Shown piece by piece: positions 23,754 to 34,669 of a stretch of DNA of 42,500 nucleotides. This DNA is from Tubiluchus corallicola (Eukaryota; Priapulida; Priapulimorpha; Priapulimorphida; Tubiluchidae). The notes below the pieces were generated by a model. That model was not told the origin of the DNA. It made no database searches and saw nothing but the letters and a program-made list of their open reading frames with translations. Numbering within the stretch: the first letter of the stretch is position 1; every line of letters begins with the position of its first letter. The position numbers and the translations under genes are program-made. The DNA is taken from positions 90,001 through 132,500 of the forward strand of contig JAQGDQ010000587.1 in assembly GCA_030141605.1 (NCBI GenBank), given 5' to 3'.

Positions 23754-23952
23754 CTTCGTCCTTCGCCATTATCACCCTTTCCCGAAATTCCTGTTTAACT
23801 TCCTCTTCCGCCCACGCGGTGCCCGGCCAGGTTAATTTTTTGGCAACGAACCAAGCACCTCCACCAAACTTCAAGGTCCTTCCTGCATTCCAGTCAAGAT
23901 TAGAGGAGAATCCACTCACGACTAACAATAATTGCATTACCCACTGACGCAT
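23754..23952 (-). CDS. Candidate first coding exon with signal peptide; product not recognised
   Basis: The ATG at 23952 opens a frame of 91 codons to a stop at 23677. A good splice donor (GAAG/GTAAAGT, GT at 23753-23752) would end the exon after 66 codons plus one base. The N-terminus MRQWVMQLLLVVSGFSS looks like a signal peptide. The rest is soluble and charged (GRTLKFGGGAWFVAKKLTW, then an acidic/basic stretch around residues 48-63), with no cysteine before the donor. I recognise no family. The frame is not low complexity, unlike most long frames here. A TATA box lies about 150 bp upstream, and no AATAAA follows closely on this strand, which favours splicing over a one-exon gene. It has the same strand and phase as the neuregulin-like exon, so an alternative first exon of that gene is possible. 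A chance open frame remains possible too. Confidence 0.38.
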
Positions 23953-24098
23953 ATAGTGAAATGCAAAGACCTTTGTATTACAATAGTATATTTCAGGACG
24001 GACACTTAATCACCACCACATTGGGTATATATTCATTGTAATAATATCATAATGAGGCGTTTAATGCTTTTGAATCGATGCCTGACACACCTGCATGG

Positions 24099-24118
24099 TT
24101 ATATAGGCGTTACGTAAC
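24099..24118 (-). promoter_or_regulatory. TATA box and adjoining TTACGTAA (PAR-bZIP/C/EBP-type) site
   Basis: On the minus strand a perfect palindrome GTTACGTAAC (24118-24109) directly precedes CCTATATAACC (TATATAA at 24105-24099). TTACGTAA is the PAR-bZIP/E4BP4 consensus. The predicted start near 24075 would leave a leader of roughly 125 nt before the ATG at 23952, containing upstream ATGs. This supports a promoter for the candidate exon but does not prove one. Confidence 0.4.
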
Positions 24119-24314
24119 CCAGGTGAGCTCAATTCGTGATTATTCAAAACTGCTGATTCATTGATTTTTCTCTAAATCTCAAATGACAGCCATTGTGTTA
24201 CGAGTGATGCAACTGAGTGTTTGCATCGTGACGAAGTTTGAAAGCAACTAAGTTTTTTATCAGGAAGCGTGAATTCTTTCTACTCTGTCACTGACCTTGA
24301 ACGTAGCTCTAGGT

Positions 24315-24327
24315 TTCTAGAACGTTC
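24315..24327. promoter_or_regulatory. Three-unit heat-shock element TTCnnGAAnnTTC
   Basis: TTCTAGAACGTTC has all nine fixed positions of the inverted-pentamer HSE consensus. It lies about 215 bp upstream of the TATA box of the candidate exon at 23754-23952. About 15 bp further upstream, reading toward that exon, TGACCTTGA (24292-24300) is a perfect NR5A/ERR extended half-site. Confidence 0.35.
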
Positions 24328-24329
24328 TG

Positions 24330-24720
24330 TTATCTTCCACTAGAGGCCCAAACGAATCTCTCCGAATTAAGGGTTATGATTATTGCTTGGATTAAGCCCG
24401 GCCAAGTGAAATATGGACCATTTAATGAAGAGAAGCCCATTAATTAGGATTTGGAACATGGTAGTTGACAGAAAATAAGTGAATACAATACTTATTCTAA
24501 TTCAGCGGGTCCACGCAGTTTGCAATTGGTTAGAAATTTCATTCAAATTAGCAACAACAACAACAAATCACAATTAATGAAATCTATTTAATACAGAGAC
24601 GTTCGTTGGTTAGGAGCTGCAATTTGGTAAAAGTTTACAGAAAATCAAAGTTAACCAAATCTGTCTTACTGCAGACAGGTCGAAAACAGAGTAACCAGAC
24701 TAAAGAAAAAAATCATTAGC
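24330..24720. other. Unique non-coding sequence
   Basis: No gene seen; a short (CAA)n run at about 24553-24567. Confidence 0.4.
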
Positions 24721-24726
24721 AGTCAG

Positions 24727-25122
24727 TTGAATCGAGACATGAATAAATTTTATGTCATAATTAACGTTCTGACATCAACTTGTTTTGACATCAAACTAAG
24801 ATGTTATCAACATAGATTTTATGACAGAATCTGCAAAAATGAAAGCATATTTACCTCATAGAATAGAATATTAAAATTGAAAATGGATCAATTTCATAGC
24901 AATAATGAAATTGTGAAGGGAAAAAACGAGCACTTCTATGGTAAGCATTTATTTATGTCGTTCAAAATTTCATAATTATTATAAAATTTATGCATTCACA
25001 ATTTTCTTATTTCATTCTATAATGTAAATGTATTTTCATTCTTACAGATGCTCTTATAATTTCTACGCATCTTGCTTTGATTTTGAAACGTCTGTTATGA
25101 AATAAATCATGTCTCTATTCAA
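24727..25122. mobile_element. Long palindromic (foldback/MITE-like) element, about 396 bp
   Basis: The two halves are inverted copies nearly to the centre (about 24924). The outer TTGAAT.GAGACATGA (24727 on) pairs with the inverse ending at 25122. An inner block TTTACCTCATAGAATAGAAT pairs with the inverse ATTTCATTCTATAATGTAAA, and GAAATTGTGAA pairs with GCATTCACAATTTT-type sequence. No target duplication is obvious and there is no coding capacity. Confidence 0.6.
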
Positions 25123-25124
25123 AT

Positions 25125-26005
25125 GGGTAATTAGTGATTCTTTTCTTGTGAAACGTCGCTTTCCCAGTCTAAATGTGTTTCCCAACCGGATCCATTTTAA
25201 TGGAAAGACGGCAATTGATTAAGACTTGCATTTATTATGAGAAAATCAAATCCATTTTAACATGTCTGTATGTAACATTATCTTCTTCTTACCACGTACA
25301 TGTACAGCATAGATGCAAGGTCAACTTACGTGTCAAAATTTTCTAAATTCTTTACATACCTCAGCCTTAACAGTTTTTTTCGACCGCATTATCAAAGTAT
25401 TGTAACAACTAAGCCTTTACAACTCATTAAACATGCAAGCTACCTGGTCAGCTCGCCTAGCGTGTATAAGTGACCACTTGAGCAAGAAAAGTGAACTTTA
25501 GAGGAGGAACCTCTCGTCAAGTAAAAGTGCAAATCCACCTAAGTGACTGAGAGATGAAAAGGAAGGAGAATGTAACAGCCGAACGAGCGAAAAATGGAGC
25601 AAAAAATGACAGTAAGTCCCTCTTAACCTCTCACTGGTGATGCTTCCTGCCGTTAGAATTGTCTGTTATTCTGTTAGATGGTCAAAGAAAGTTCTTTGTT
25701 GCATAAAAAATCGATAACTTTTACCACTTTCCGCGTTTTTTGTTCATCTGCTCAAAACTTTTTACCCACAATTGGTTAGTTAGTTAGTCATTTATACTGG
25801 TACACTGGTAGTACTAGTAATAACTGAGTATAGCAAATATGTTAGCAGAAAGTAACATATTCCACAGGTAAGAGGTCGGGGGAAAATGGTTTATAGGCAG
25901 ACTGAGGGCCTGAAATTTCTTGCACTGTTTTATAGTGTGCACTCTATCTTTGTTTGCAAACTATAGGTAACAGAAACAAACCAATTAAGTCACTGTTGTT
26001 GTTGC
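25125..26005. other. Unique non-coding sequence
   Basis: Nothing recognised apart from scattered AT-rich stretches. Confidence 0.4.
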
Positions 26006-26007
26006 TT

Positions 26008-26044
<37 letters not shown>
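26008..26044. repeat. (TCG)n microsatellite, about 12 copies
   Basis: An uninterrupted CpG-containing triplet run, unusual in this CpG-poor sequence. Confidence 0.95.
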
Positions 26045-26865
26045 TCTTATAATAATGTTACACCACATGCAAATTGTTTTTGCACGTTTGCTTTTGAACC
26101 AGTGCACCACTGATTACCATTACATGCATCATTTAAGTTACAGTGACCTGACCGGCGTATGGTTTGTTCACCAGTCCGTCTCTCTACATTCATTACTAAA
26201 TTCACAGCTGTATGTAAAAACGTACTAAGTTTAAATGAGAAAAAGTACTGTGAACTGTGAACTGCAACTGAAATCAGACAACCGAATCGATACATTTCTA
26301 ATCTATGCTGCAAACTGGCCCAATTGTTTCTGAGAAAAATCACTCTTCTGTAAAAATTTGGTGCGCCCAGATTTCAGAGATCTCCTCTATACTTCACGAT
26401 GCCCCGCATTTTACAACAATTGTTATAAAATTGTCGCTTACTTCCAGGTAAAGACTGCGGCTGTGTGAAAAAGGGCGAATTCAAAAAGGGACTGAGAAGG
26501 TATCTGCTGTTACCACCCTGAAGATCTGTCCCAAATACAAAACAACAACAAAAGTTACTTTCACAATAATCACTTAGGTACAAAAAACGTCGCTGCGAAC
26601 TGAAAAAGCTCCCTCTTTGACAACATTCAAACTTCAACTGATTTTTGTCTACCTTCTCTGAGCTGGATCCAACCTCTGCGCGAACATGTTTTATGCCCTT
26701 GTTTTACAACCGTTTAAAGGCTGAATTAGAGCTTTTTTACCTACAACTAAAGAGTTGAACTTCATTTGCGCCTGTAGTTTATAATTAGAACATTATCCAC
26801 ATCATTCAGCCCCCAGAAAATAGCAATTATGAGTTTAGTTTGTGGGTAGATTCACAATTATTTAT
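26045..26865. other. Non-coding sequence; short minus frames unrecognised
   Basis: Two minus frames (26047-26343, 26374-26637) are moderately cysteine-rich but match no family I know and have no convincing start context. Confidence 0.3.
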
Positions 26866-26872
26866 TTAATTG

Positions 26873-27004
26873 TCTGTTTACTTACTTATTTATTTATTTA
26901 TTTGCTTGCTTGTTTATTTTTTATTTATTTACTTATATATACAGTATATGTGTAAGTATAATTGTTTATTTGTTTATTTATTTACTCATTTATTTATTTA
27001 GATA
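26873..27004. repeat. (TTTA)n-type microsatellite
   Basis: Interrupted TTTA/CTTA repeats in two clusters, separated by a short TATA-rich spacer. Confidence 0.85.
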
Positions 27005-27229
27005 CATTTTTTAAACTCACGTTTTATTGATTTTTTAAACCGTCAATTATTGATTTTTTTTTAATCTAACATTTATTACGTATATAAGTTATAACAAAAT
27101 TTCATAATATTATATAATGAAATGTAGGGCCTAATATAATAAACAGATATATCATAACAGATATATCATCAAATTTAATGTTACATCACATGTAATATAA
27201 TAGAGTAATTAGCACCGTTTACATCGTTA

Positions 27230-27280
27230 CATCATCATCATCAGCAGCAGCAGCAGCAGCAACAACAACAACAACAACAT
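27230..27280. repeat. (CAT)(CAG)(CAA) compound microsatellite
   Basis: Four CAT, about six CAG and about six CAA triplets in succession. Confidence 0.9.
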
Positions 27281-27724
27281 ACACGGCTTCTAGTTTTCCC
27301 CTTTCGAACCCTAAACAAAGTTTGTAAAGCATTATTGTAAAACACCCTCTTTTCATCAACAAATCTGAAACACCTGTCTTTATTTTGCTTTTATAAAAAA
27401 GAGTCTTGAAGCCATAGTTTAGCCAGGTGCTCTAGAGGCCTTCTTGGTTAGCTACTTAGTTACAATTAGTTGGTCTCGAGCTTGTGTTTTGCTCAGTTTC
27501 CATAGTAACGTAACTGTTAATGAGACAACTTGTAGGAGTCTGCCTAGCAAAACAGTGAGAGGTTTCTGCATTTTCAACTGCCAAAGCGATAAAATAACTG
27601 AGTGGTGACGGTGTTTGCGTAGCTATGAAAATTAAGTAGCGATCAGCAAGTGCCACGCGGATGGATGATTTTTTGTCTGTTTTCATTTTAAATCTCCCGC
27701 AATACTGTTCCGACCGCGCCATTA

Positions 27725-28215
27725 CGTGACGTCATATACGCAAAACGTAAATCAGGGGAAGAAAAGGAAATGTTAAATTATGTCCCATTAAGCTTTCCAT
27801 GCAAAGTTATACGACGTAGCATTTCACTTACCTGCTTGAAAGATTTATGTAACTAGAAAAGAAAATTATTAATTATTTAAAGTACTTTCACCAATTGGTA
27901 AAATGTCGCTTACTCACCTCAAAGTTGCACGGTACAATAGATATTGACAAGATACAGTAATTTAAAAAGTTTTCTTAGTTAGCGACATCTGCGCTACAAA
28001 AGCTCTGATTATTTTTTTAAACTTTACTCAGTGTTATCTAAACTTGTTTCAAGCGACCTAATCGTCAAAATGGCTGCGTCAACGTTTAAATTTACACGTT
28101 TTAAACAGCGTTGCGGCCGATGCATGGCAAAAGGCCGTAACTAAATGGTATAAAATTTCAAGACGATTTTTAAGCTTTATGTAAGTGGAGGGTTTTCCTG
28201 TGCTTTAACGTGACG
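27725..28215 (-). mobile_element. Interspersed repeat family B, copy B4
   Basis: A reverse-oriented full-span copy. It matches B1 and B2 through TTATGTAACTAGAAAAGAAA, GTTATCTAAACTTGTTTCAA, CGTCAAAATGGCTGCG and TAAACAGCGTTG. Both boundaries carry a perfect CRE (27727-27734 and 28211-28218); the 5'-side one is not present in B1. Confidence 0.65.
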
Positions 28216-28219
28216 TCAT

Positions 28220-29130
28220 TTCCCTTGTCTGTCATTACACTTCATACACACTGCATTTAGCTACATTACAAGTTGTGTTAATTTTCCCTAACCTTGGCAT
28301 TAATTAACTTGTATGCAACCAGAAATGCCAACGTTACTCGGTATACATCAAGAGCAGGTAACTTGGTTTATTTTATCGACGAACATCACAAAACAATATA
28401 CAATACAATGTACATGTAAAAATCATTATCATTATCATTATGGTATTTGCATTGTTTGAGGCCTTCATACAAAAAAGCCTAGCAGCCAACAGAAAAATGC
28501 ACTCCATAAAAGAGTACTTTCAATATTTTCAAGTCTCATCCTCGGCAATCTTGACTCTGTGTCTGTCTGATCCCTCGGCAAGAGAGGCAATTTTGTCTCC
28601 GCCTGTCTTATCCCTCGCCAAACGCGGCGATCTTGTCTCTGTTTCTGCATCTTTTCTTGACAAAGCTTGATCAGTTTTGTCATTCCGGTCGCGTAAAGCG
28701 AACAAAGGATTTAGCGAATAAACTTGTATTTTACTTGACAAGCCCAGATTTCTCCAAGGATTTAGAAGAGAAGGTTCTGCGGAAAAGAGGCACTTGAGCG
28801 TCAGGCTAATCGAATCCTGAATTCTTGATCCTGTCGAGAAACTTGTCTGCTAAAAAAACTTGCACGGTCACGCCAAAAACCGCCACTGACACGCCAAAAT
28901 CCGCCAAAATAACAGACAACCAGAGAATTTAACAATTGCTAACATAGTCAATTCATACTCACTTTTTTATTCTGATCGTGTCAATGAAGACCAATGGCCA
29001 TTCGACCTGACAGACTATAGTAATTAAGTAAATATATGAATGCAGGTCTAGAAAAATAAAAATTTCATAACTCTTTTGCCAGTGATACAAGATTTTATAA
29101 ATCTTATTACCAATGCATACTGTCTTGTTG
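28220..29130. other. Non-coding; short degenerate ~40-bp repeat at 28545-28660
   Basis: On the minus strand GAGACAAGATCGCCG, GAGACAAAATTGCC and GAGTCAAGATTGCCG recur about 40 bp apart, giving overlapping open frames there. No protein family recognised. Confidence 0.4.
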
Positions 29131-29134
29131 CATA

Positions 29135-29550
29135 CAGGGCTTGTGTTAGCAGTAACGCTGTGTAAAACTTGTAAACGTAAACTCCCGCGAAGACCGTTAT
29201 GCGCAGCCATTTTAGCGGTAAGTCGTTTAAAACAAGTTTAGATAACTTTGTGTAAAGCTTGAAAAAAGTCAGAGAATTCGTAACGCACTCTTCGCTAACT
29301 AAGCAAACTACTTTACATTGTCAATTAGATCAATGATGTGTTTTTGGTGAATCAGTGGTGCACAATGGGATAGCGAAACAGTGACATTTTACCAGGCGAC
29401 GTAGAAATCGAGAATTTTCTTTTTCTTTTACATAAATCTTTCAAGCAGGTAAGCGTGATTCTAAGTAATATAACTTTGTATGGAAAGTTCTTTGGGATAT
29501 GCTTAAAAATTCCCTTTTCTTTCCCTTTAAGTTCTGGATAAAATAATTCG
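29135..29550 (+). mobile_element. Interspersed repeat family B, copy B2
   Basis: GGGCTTGTGTTAGCAGTAAC, GCGCAGCCATTTTAGCGGTA, AACAAGTTTAGATAACTTTG, TCAGTGGTGCACAATG and AAATTCCCTTTTCTTTCCC follow the order of B1 without the minisatellite expansion. Confidence 0.65.
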
Positions 29551-30380
29551 CGTTGCATAGAGTTAATAGGAATTAATTTTCTGCAAGAAAATACCACATA
29601 TAAGAAGCCCGAAAAAAACTGACTGGAACTGGAACCAGAAATTCTTTTAAGTAACAAAAGCGCACTCTTTTCGAAAACCTTTCAGGTAATAACATTATAA
29701 TATTATTTTATTTTTTCCCTTAATTAAAAATGTACAATATGAAGCCAAGTGACACGAATGCGTAACCATGGAAACAGCCTGAAGCTATTGTCGAAGCAGC
29801 TCACTTGAAAGGCTCTAAATGACCTACTTAATGATAATAAAAACGTTAATCATCATTTTGACTTTGCGAGAAAGTAAAAAAAAAACAGCGCCATCAAGCG
29901 ACAAAAAACGCAGTGTGTTTACGACACAATGAAATCTCACAAAACATCCAGAAGCTCGGAATTACGACTCTTGTATGAATATAAAATTCAATAAATCAAC
30001 CAAAAATGGAATATGAGTCATTTTTCAGTGCCTTGGCAGGGAAATTGAATCTTAATTCCATTGGGCACAATATTACATGCTCTCAAACTCGCAGAGTGGA
30101 AACAAATTAAATGACGTGTGACGTCATAAATGCGCAAATTGAAATTTTTCTTCGTAATATAAGCAATAAGGCGTGTGCGCATGCGCACAGTATTCAACAG
30201 TTGGAGATTTTATCAGCCTATAATAGTTTGCTGATACAATAAAAGCCATTTCAAAGGCTATTATGTCAACATTACTTAGTAGGCCCACTGTCCTGCAGTT
30301 TACAACTGGAGGTACCGTTGACTTGTGAAAGCATGCGGCAAACAATAGTCCTGCAGTTAGCTTACAGTATGAACATTGAA
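29550..30380. other. Unique non-coding sequence with CRE and NRF1-like sites
   Basis: No gene. A CRE palindrome lies at 30119-30126, and a perfect NRF1 consensus TGCGCATGCGCA at 30176-30187, inside a 14-bp palindrome. Confidence 0.45.
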
Positions 30381-30384
30381 TCAT

Positions 30385-32217
30385 GCATCCAGGGGTATGA
30401 TTTTGTTCACCTCTTTATGCCAAGACTCCCTTCTCTCTTCAATGGAAAAAGTGCTTCCATCAGGGACATGATTTTGTTCACCTCTTTATGCCAAGACTCC
30501 CTTCTCTCTTCAATGGAAAAAGTGCTTTCATCAGGGACATGATTTTGTTCACCTCTTTATGCCAAGACTCCCTTCTCTCTTCAATGGGAAAAGTGCTTCC
30601 ATCAGGGACATGATTTTGTTCACCTCTTTATGCCAAGACTCCCTTCTCTCTTCAATGGAAAAAGTGCTTCCATCAGGGACATGATTTTGTTCACCTCTTT
30701 ATGCCAAGACTCCCTTCTCTCTTCAATGGAAAAAGTGCTTCCATCAGGGACATGATTTTGTTCACCTCTTTATGCAAAGACTCCCTTCTCTTCAATGGAA
30801 AAAGTGCTTCCATCAGGGACATGATTTTGTTCACCTCTTTATGCAAAGACTCCCTTCTGTTCAATGGAAAAAGTGCTTCCATCAGGGACATGATTTTGTT
30901 CACCTCTTTATGCAAAGACTCCCTTCTCTCTTCAATAGAAGAAGCGCTTCCATCAGGGACATGATTTTGTTCAACTCTTTATGCAAAGACTCCCTTCTCT
31001 CTTCAATGGAAAAAGTGCTTCCATCAGGGACATGATTTTGTTCACCTCTTTATGCCAAGACTCCCTTCTCTCTTCAATGGAAAAAGTGCTTCCATCAGGG
31101 ACATGATTTTGTTCACCTCTTTATGCCAAGACTCCCTTCTCTCTTCAATGGAAAAAGTGCTTCCATCAGGGACATGATTTTGTTCAACTCTTTATGCAAA
31201 GACTCCCTTCTCTCTTCAATGGAAAAAGTGCTTCCATCAGGGACATGATTTTGTTCACCTCTTTATGCCAAGACGCCCTTCTCTCTTCAATGGAAAAAGT
31301 GCTTCCATCAGGGACATGATTCTGTTCAACTCTTTATGCCAAGACTCCCTTCTCTCTTCAGTGGAAAAAGTGCTTCCATCAGGGACATGATTTTGTTCAC
31401 CTCTTTATGCCAAGACTCCCTTCTCTCTTCAATGGAAAAAGTGCTTCCATCAGGGACATGATTTTGTTCACCTCTTTATGCAAAGACTCCCTTCTCTCTT
31501 CAGTGGAAAAAGTGCTTCCATCAGGGACATGATTTTGTTCACCTCTTTATGCAAAGACTCCCTTCTGTTCAATGGAAAAAGTGCTTCCATCAGGGACATG
31601 ATTTTGTTCACCTCTTTATGCAAAAACTCCCTTCTCTCTTCAATAGAAGAAGCGCTTCCATCAGGGACATGATTTTGTTCAACTCTTTATGCAAAGACTC
31701 CCTTCTCTTCAATGGAAAAAGTGCTTCCATCAGGGACATGATTTTGTTCACCTCTTTATGCAAAGACTCCCTTCTCTTCAATGGAAAAAGTGCTTCCATC
31801 AGGGACATGATTTTGTTCACCTCTTTATGCAAAGACTCCCTTCTCTCTTCAATGGAAAAAGTGCTTCCATCAGGGACATGATTTTGTTCAACTCTTTATG
31901 CAAAGACTCCCTTCTCTCTTCAATGGAAAAAGTGCTTCCATCAGGGACATGATTTTGTTCACCTCTTTATGCCAAGACGCCCTTCTCTCTTCAATGGAAA
32001 AAGTGCTTCCATCAGGGACATGATTCTGTTCAACTCTTTATGCCAAGACTCCCTTCTCTCTTCAGTGGAAAAAGTGCTTCCATCAGGGACATGATTCTGT
32101 TCAACTCTTTATGCCAAGACTCCCTTCTCTCTTCAATACAAGAAGCGCTTCCATCAGGGACATGATTCTGTTCAACTCTTTATGCCAAGACTCCCTTCTC
32201 TCTTCAATGGACAAAGT
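30385..32217. repeat. 71-bp minisatellite, about 26 copies, with a ~705-bp higher-order repeat
   Basis: The unit is ATGATTTTGTTCACCTCTTT, then ATGCCAAGACTCCCTTCTCT, CTTCAATGGAAAAAGTGCTT and CCATCAGGGAC. 69-bp variants lack a CT. Variant markers recur about 704-710 bp apart (CTGTTCAATGG near 30857 and 31567; CCAAGACGCCC near 31268 and 31972; ATGATTCTG near 31318 and 32022), showing that a ten-unit block was duplicated. ATGGAA-AAAGTGC-TTCCAT in each unit is a 6-bp dyad. All frames through it are repeat-derived. Confidence 0.95.
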
Positions 32218-32221
32218 ACTG

Positions 32222-32505
32222 AAGTGCTGAAGTGTTTAAATCTTTCTGGGTAAAATCTAAATATGTCAACATTTGCCTTCCTGCAGGTTTCCTGGCTTGT
32301 TGAAGAGCTATCTTCACTGGATTATCATCAGGTAGTCTAAGCATATGGCCAATCCATCTTAAACGGCATCTTTTTATTTTCTTGTTTAAGGTTCGTCTTT
32401 TACGTTTTCATATATACTTTTTCATCTTTATTTGAGATTTTCTTTGGCCATCTGATATTCACAATGTTTCTGTACTTTCGTGCCTTTGAAACACGTCAGC
32501 ATATT
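32222..32505 (-). mobile_element. Non-LTR retrotransposon (LINE) ORF2 C-terminal remnant
   Basis: Minus-strand translation gives RKYRNIVNIRWPKKISN and, after a stop and frameshift, RWIGHMLRLPDDNPVKIAL followed by ARKPAGRQ. These are the conserved blocks downstream of reverse transcriptase in many animal LINEs (pattern RxLRWxGHVxRMxDDRxxK). The intact catalytic RT region is absent. It abuts the end of the 71-bp minisatellite. Confidence 0.75.
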
Positions 32506-32509
32506 CAAA

Positions 32510-33385
32510 ACTCACAAAATATTTTAATAACAGGAAAATATCTTTCTAGAAACAAAAGTTAGAATATTCCCAGTCCTAGGTGAAACTGTATTTTTGTATA
32601 ACTTTGAGCTGTGTACATTAAAACCAAATTATAAAGCCGAAATTGAAAGTAATAAACAAGTGCAGCACAGATCACGTAGCAATATGAGAAATCTATGAAT
32701 GCGTTCAATACTAACCGTTGCAGTAAGCTATTACTAACATGTCCAGGCATTGTGTGCTTATAATTGTTAAGCTTTCTAGGAAATAATTAAAATGCCAATG
32801 AGTAATATGTGCTAGAAACGTTTTCAGGAAACCTAGCAAGTGTTACCATTGTATATTCTGCTAAATTTGCTTTATTAATAAACACAGTTTAACTTTCGCT
32901 AATAACAAAAATGAAGCCTGTTTGATTAAACTGATAAACACTGTGTTAACTTGGCTTCATTACATCATAGATGCTGTTGTGAACGGGTTAAGTGAGCTGT
33001 CACAAAACGCTGTCACAAACTCGAAAGAGTCAATGACTGAACAAAACAATATTAAAACATCAAAAACAGAAGCAGCTTTCTTTTTCAAGTGATCACGCTT
33101 GGACGGTGTGAACAGTGTTGGGCGAAACAGTGCTGTGTGGAAAGACTTAACCCTCAACTTGACCAGTCAAAGAGCTGCTGAGAGTTGTCCAAGTGGAGCA
33201 TTTTCTAAGGAACAAAGGTGGCAAAGTTTTAAGCATTACCCTGTTTCTTACACGGTTCAGTGCACAGCAGGCCAGTCCAACAGTCAACGCAGTATAGTAT
33301 CAACTTATATGTTAACGATGGTGGCAGGAAGGTATCTAGCTTGTTACAAACTGCCCGGAAACTGCTTCCAGGTCATAAAAATGCT
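32510..33385. other. Non-coding; plus frame 33099-33392 unrecognised
   Basis: The 97-codon frame has no signal peptide or known domain and runs into a tandem duplication. It is not supported as a gene. Confidence 0.3.
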
Positions 33386-33390
33386 GTGTT

Positions 33391-33720
33391 AAGCAATCTC
33401 TAGATCTAACGCATTAGACCATTGTCAAAAGAAAGTTGCTGCTTCTACAAAAGTGAAACAAACTCAGTGAACGCTGATGTAGGACAAGAAGAAGCCAAAA
33501 TTGGAAAAGGAAATTCTTCTTTCTCGCTTCTCAGTTAAATATCACCTGCTGTTTTAAGCAATCTCTAGATCTAACGCATTAGACCATTGTCCAAAAGTAA
33601 CCTCTGCCTGTTGTTGTTTGTACAAAAGTGAAACAAACTCAATGAAGGATGTTGTACGACAAGAAGAGGACAAAATTGGAAAAGTAAACACTTCCTACTC
33701 GCCTCTCAATTAAACACAAG
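33391..33720. repeat. 165-bp tandem duplication
   Basis: AAGCAATCTCTAGATCTAAC recurs at 33391 and 33556, followed by shared CATTAGACCATTGTC, ACAAAAGTGAAACAAACTCA and AAAATTGGAAAAG in both halves. Confidence 0.9.
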
Positions 33721-33952
33721 CAACTAATAATCACCTCTAAGACGCCTCTTCTTCATGTCCTCTAAATTGCAAGGTAATTAGAGACTGAAGGAAAGCAATT
33801 AAGATGCTGTATCATCTGCCTGACATGAGTGGTAATTATGGGTAAACGTGGAGCAGACAGAATTTGACGCAAGGCAGCTGCGAGCTTTGACTAAATCGTG
33901 CTGCTCACTAATTGCTGTTGTCGCTTTCTGTTACGACCACGTGCTGTCTTAC

Positions 33953-33975
33953 GAACGAACGAACGAACGAACAAG
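33953..33975. repeat. (CGAA)n microsatellite
   Basis: About five tandem CGAA units. Confidence 0.9.
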
Positions 33976-34089
33976 TAAACACCCGAACTTGTGAATACTT
34001 AAAAATAAAGAAATATAGAAACGAACAACCAAAGATTAAAGCAAGACAGGACCCAATCTTAAACTGTAGGTCAAAACAATCTACTATGT

Positions 34090-34665
34090 AAAATTTTGAA
34101 AGGAAACACTATTTTTCAAAAATGACTTACGTGAAAGAATTATTACCACACAAACACAATTTCACGTTCGTGCCACTAGTTCTTCGCTGTTACATGCATT
34201 TTGGCATTCGATAGTTAGACGAGCACTAGCGCTTGCATTTCGGAAACGCATTGCACGAAAAACAGGTGCTGTACCGCTCAGTTCAGATGTGTTAGTTTGT
34301 GACGAACTACACACGATCGACAGCTCATACGAGAGCACAACGGTAAATTTGAAATTTGAATTTTTATCTTAAAACTTGCCTAGTTTGAGTACAACACACT
34401 GAACATCTTACAATAGCACTGTACTTCAATTTTCGCTTTCGTAAACACGTGCAACACGCTCGTGGAATATTTTTGCTATTGAAAATAGTGTTAATTTGTG
34501 ACGTCATCAACAGTTGGACTCGCCCCTCCGTAAATTAAGATTTCAATCTGTTATTTAATTATCAGAAACGCTTTTCCAGTATTAATTGTGTTAAAATGTG
34601 TACTTTTTATTGGACTTGAAAATGGGTTAGTATGTGAAAAATCATCCTGTCTTCCTCTAAATAAT
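34090..34665 (-). mobile_element. Interspersed repeat family A, most complete copy (A5)
   Basis: Carries all blocks found separately in A1-A4, from TTCAAAAATGACTTACGTG at 34117 to GGACTTGAAAATGGG and AAATCATCCTGTC near 34650. It retains a perfect CRE (34499-34506), where A1 and A2 have TGACATCA. No coding region. The class is unknown; family ends suggest a non-autonomous DNA element. Confidence 0.65.
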
Positions 34666-34669
34666 AATT

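Noticed and set aside
30318-31952. Frames with repeated SASIRDMILFTSLCKDSLL-type peptides on plus and a counterpart on minus
   Set aside because: Shadows of the 71-bp minisatellite; frames break whenever unit length changes between 69 and 71 bp.
33099-33392. 97-codon plus frame as a gene
   Set aside because: No domain, no signal, no conserved context, and its end overlaps a tandem duplication.
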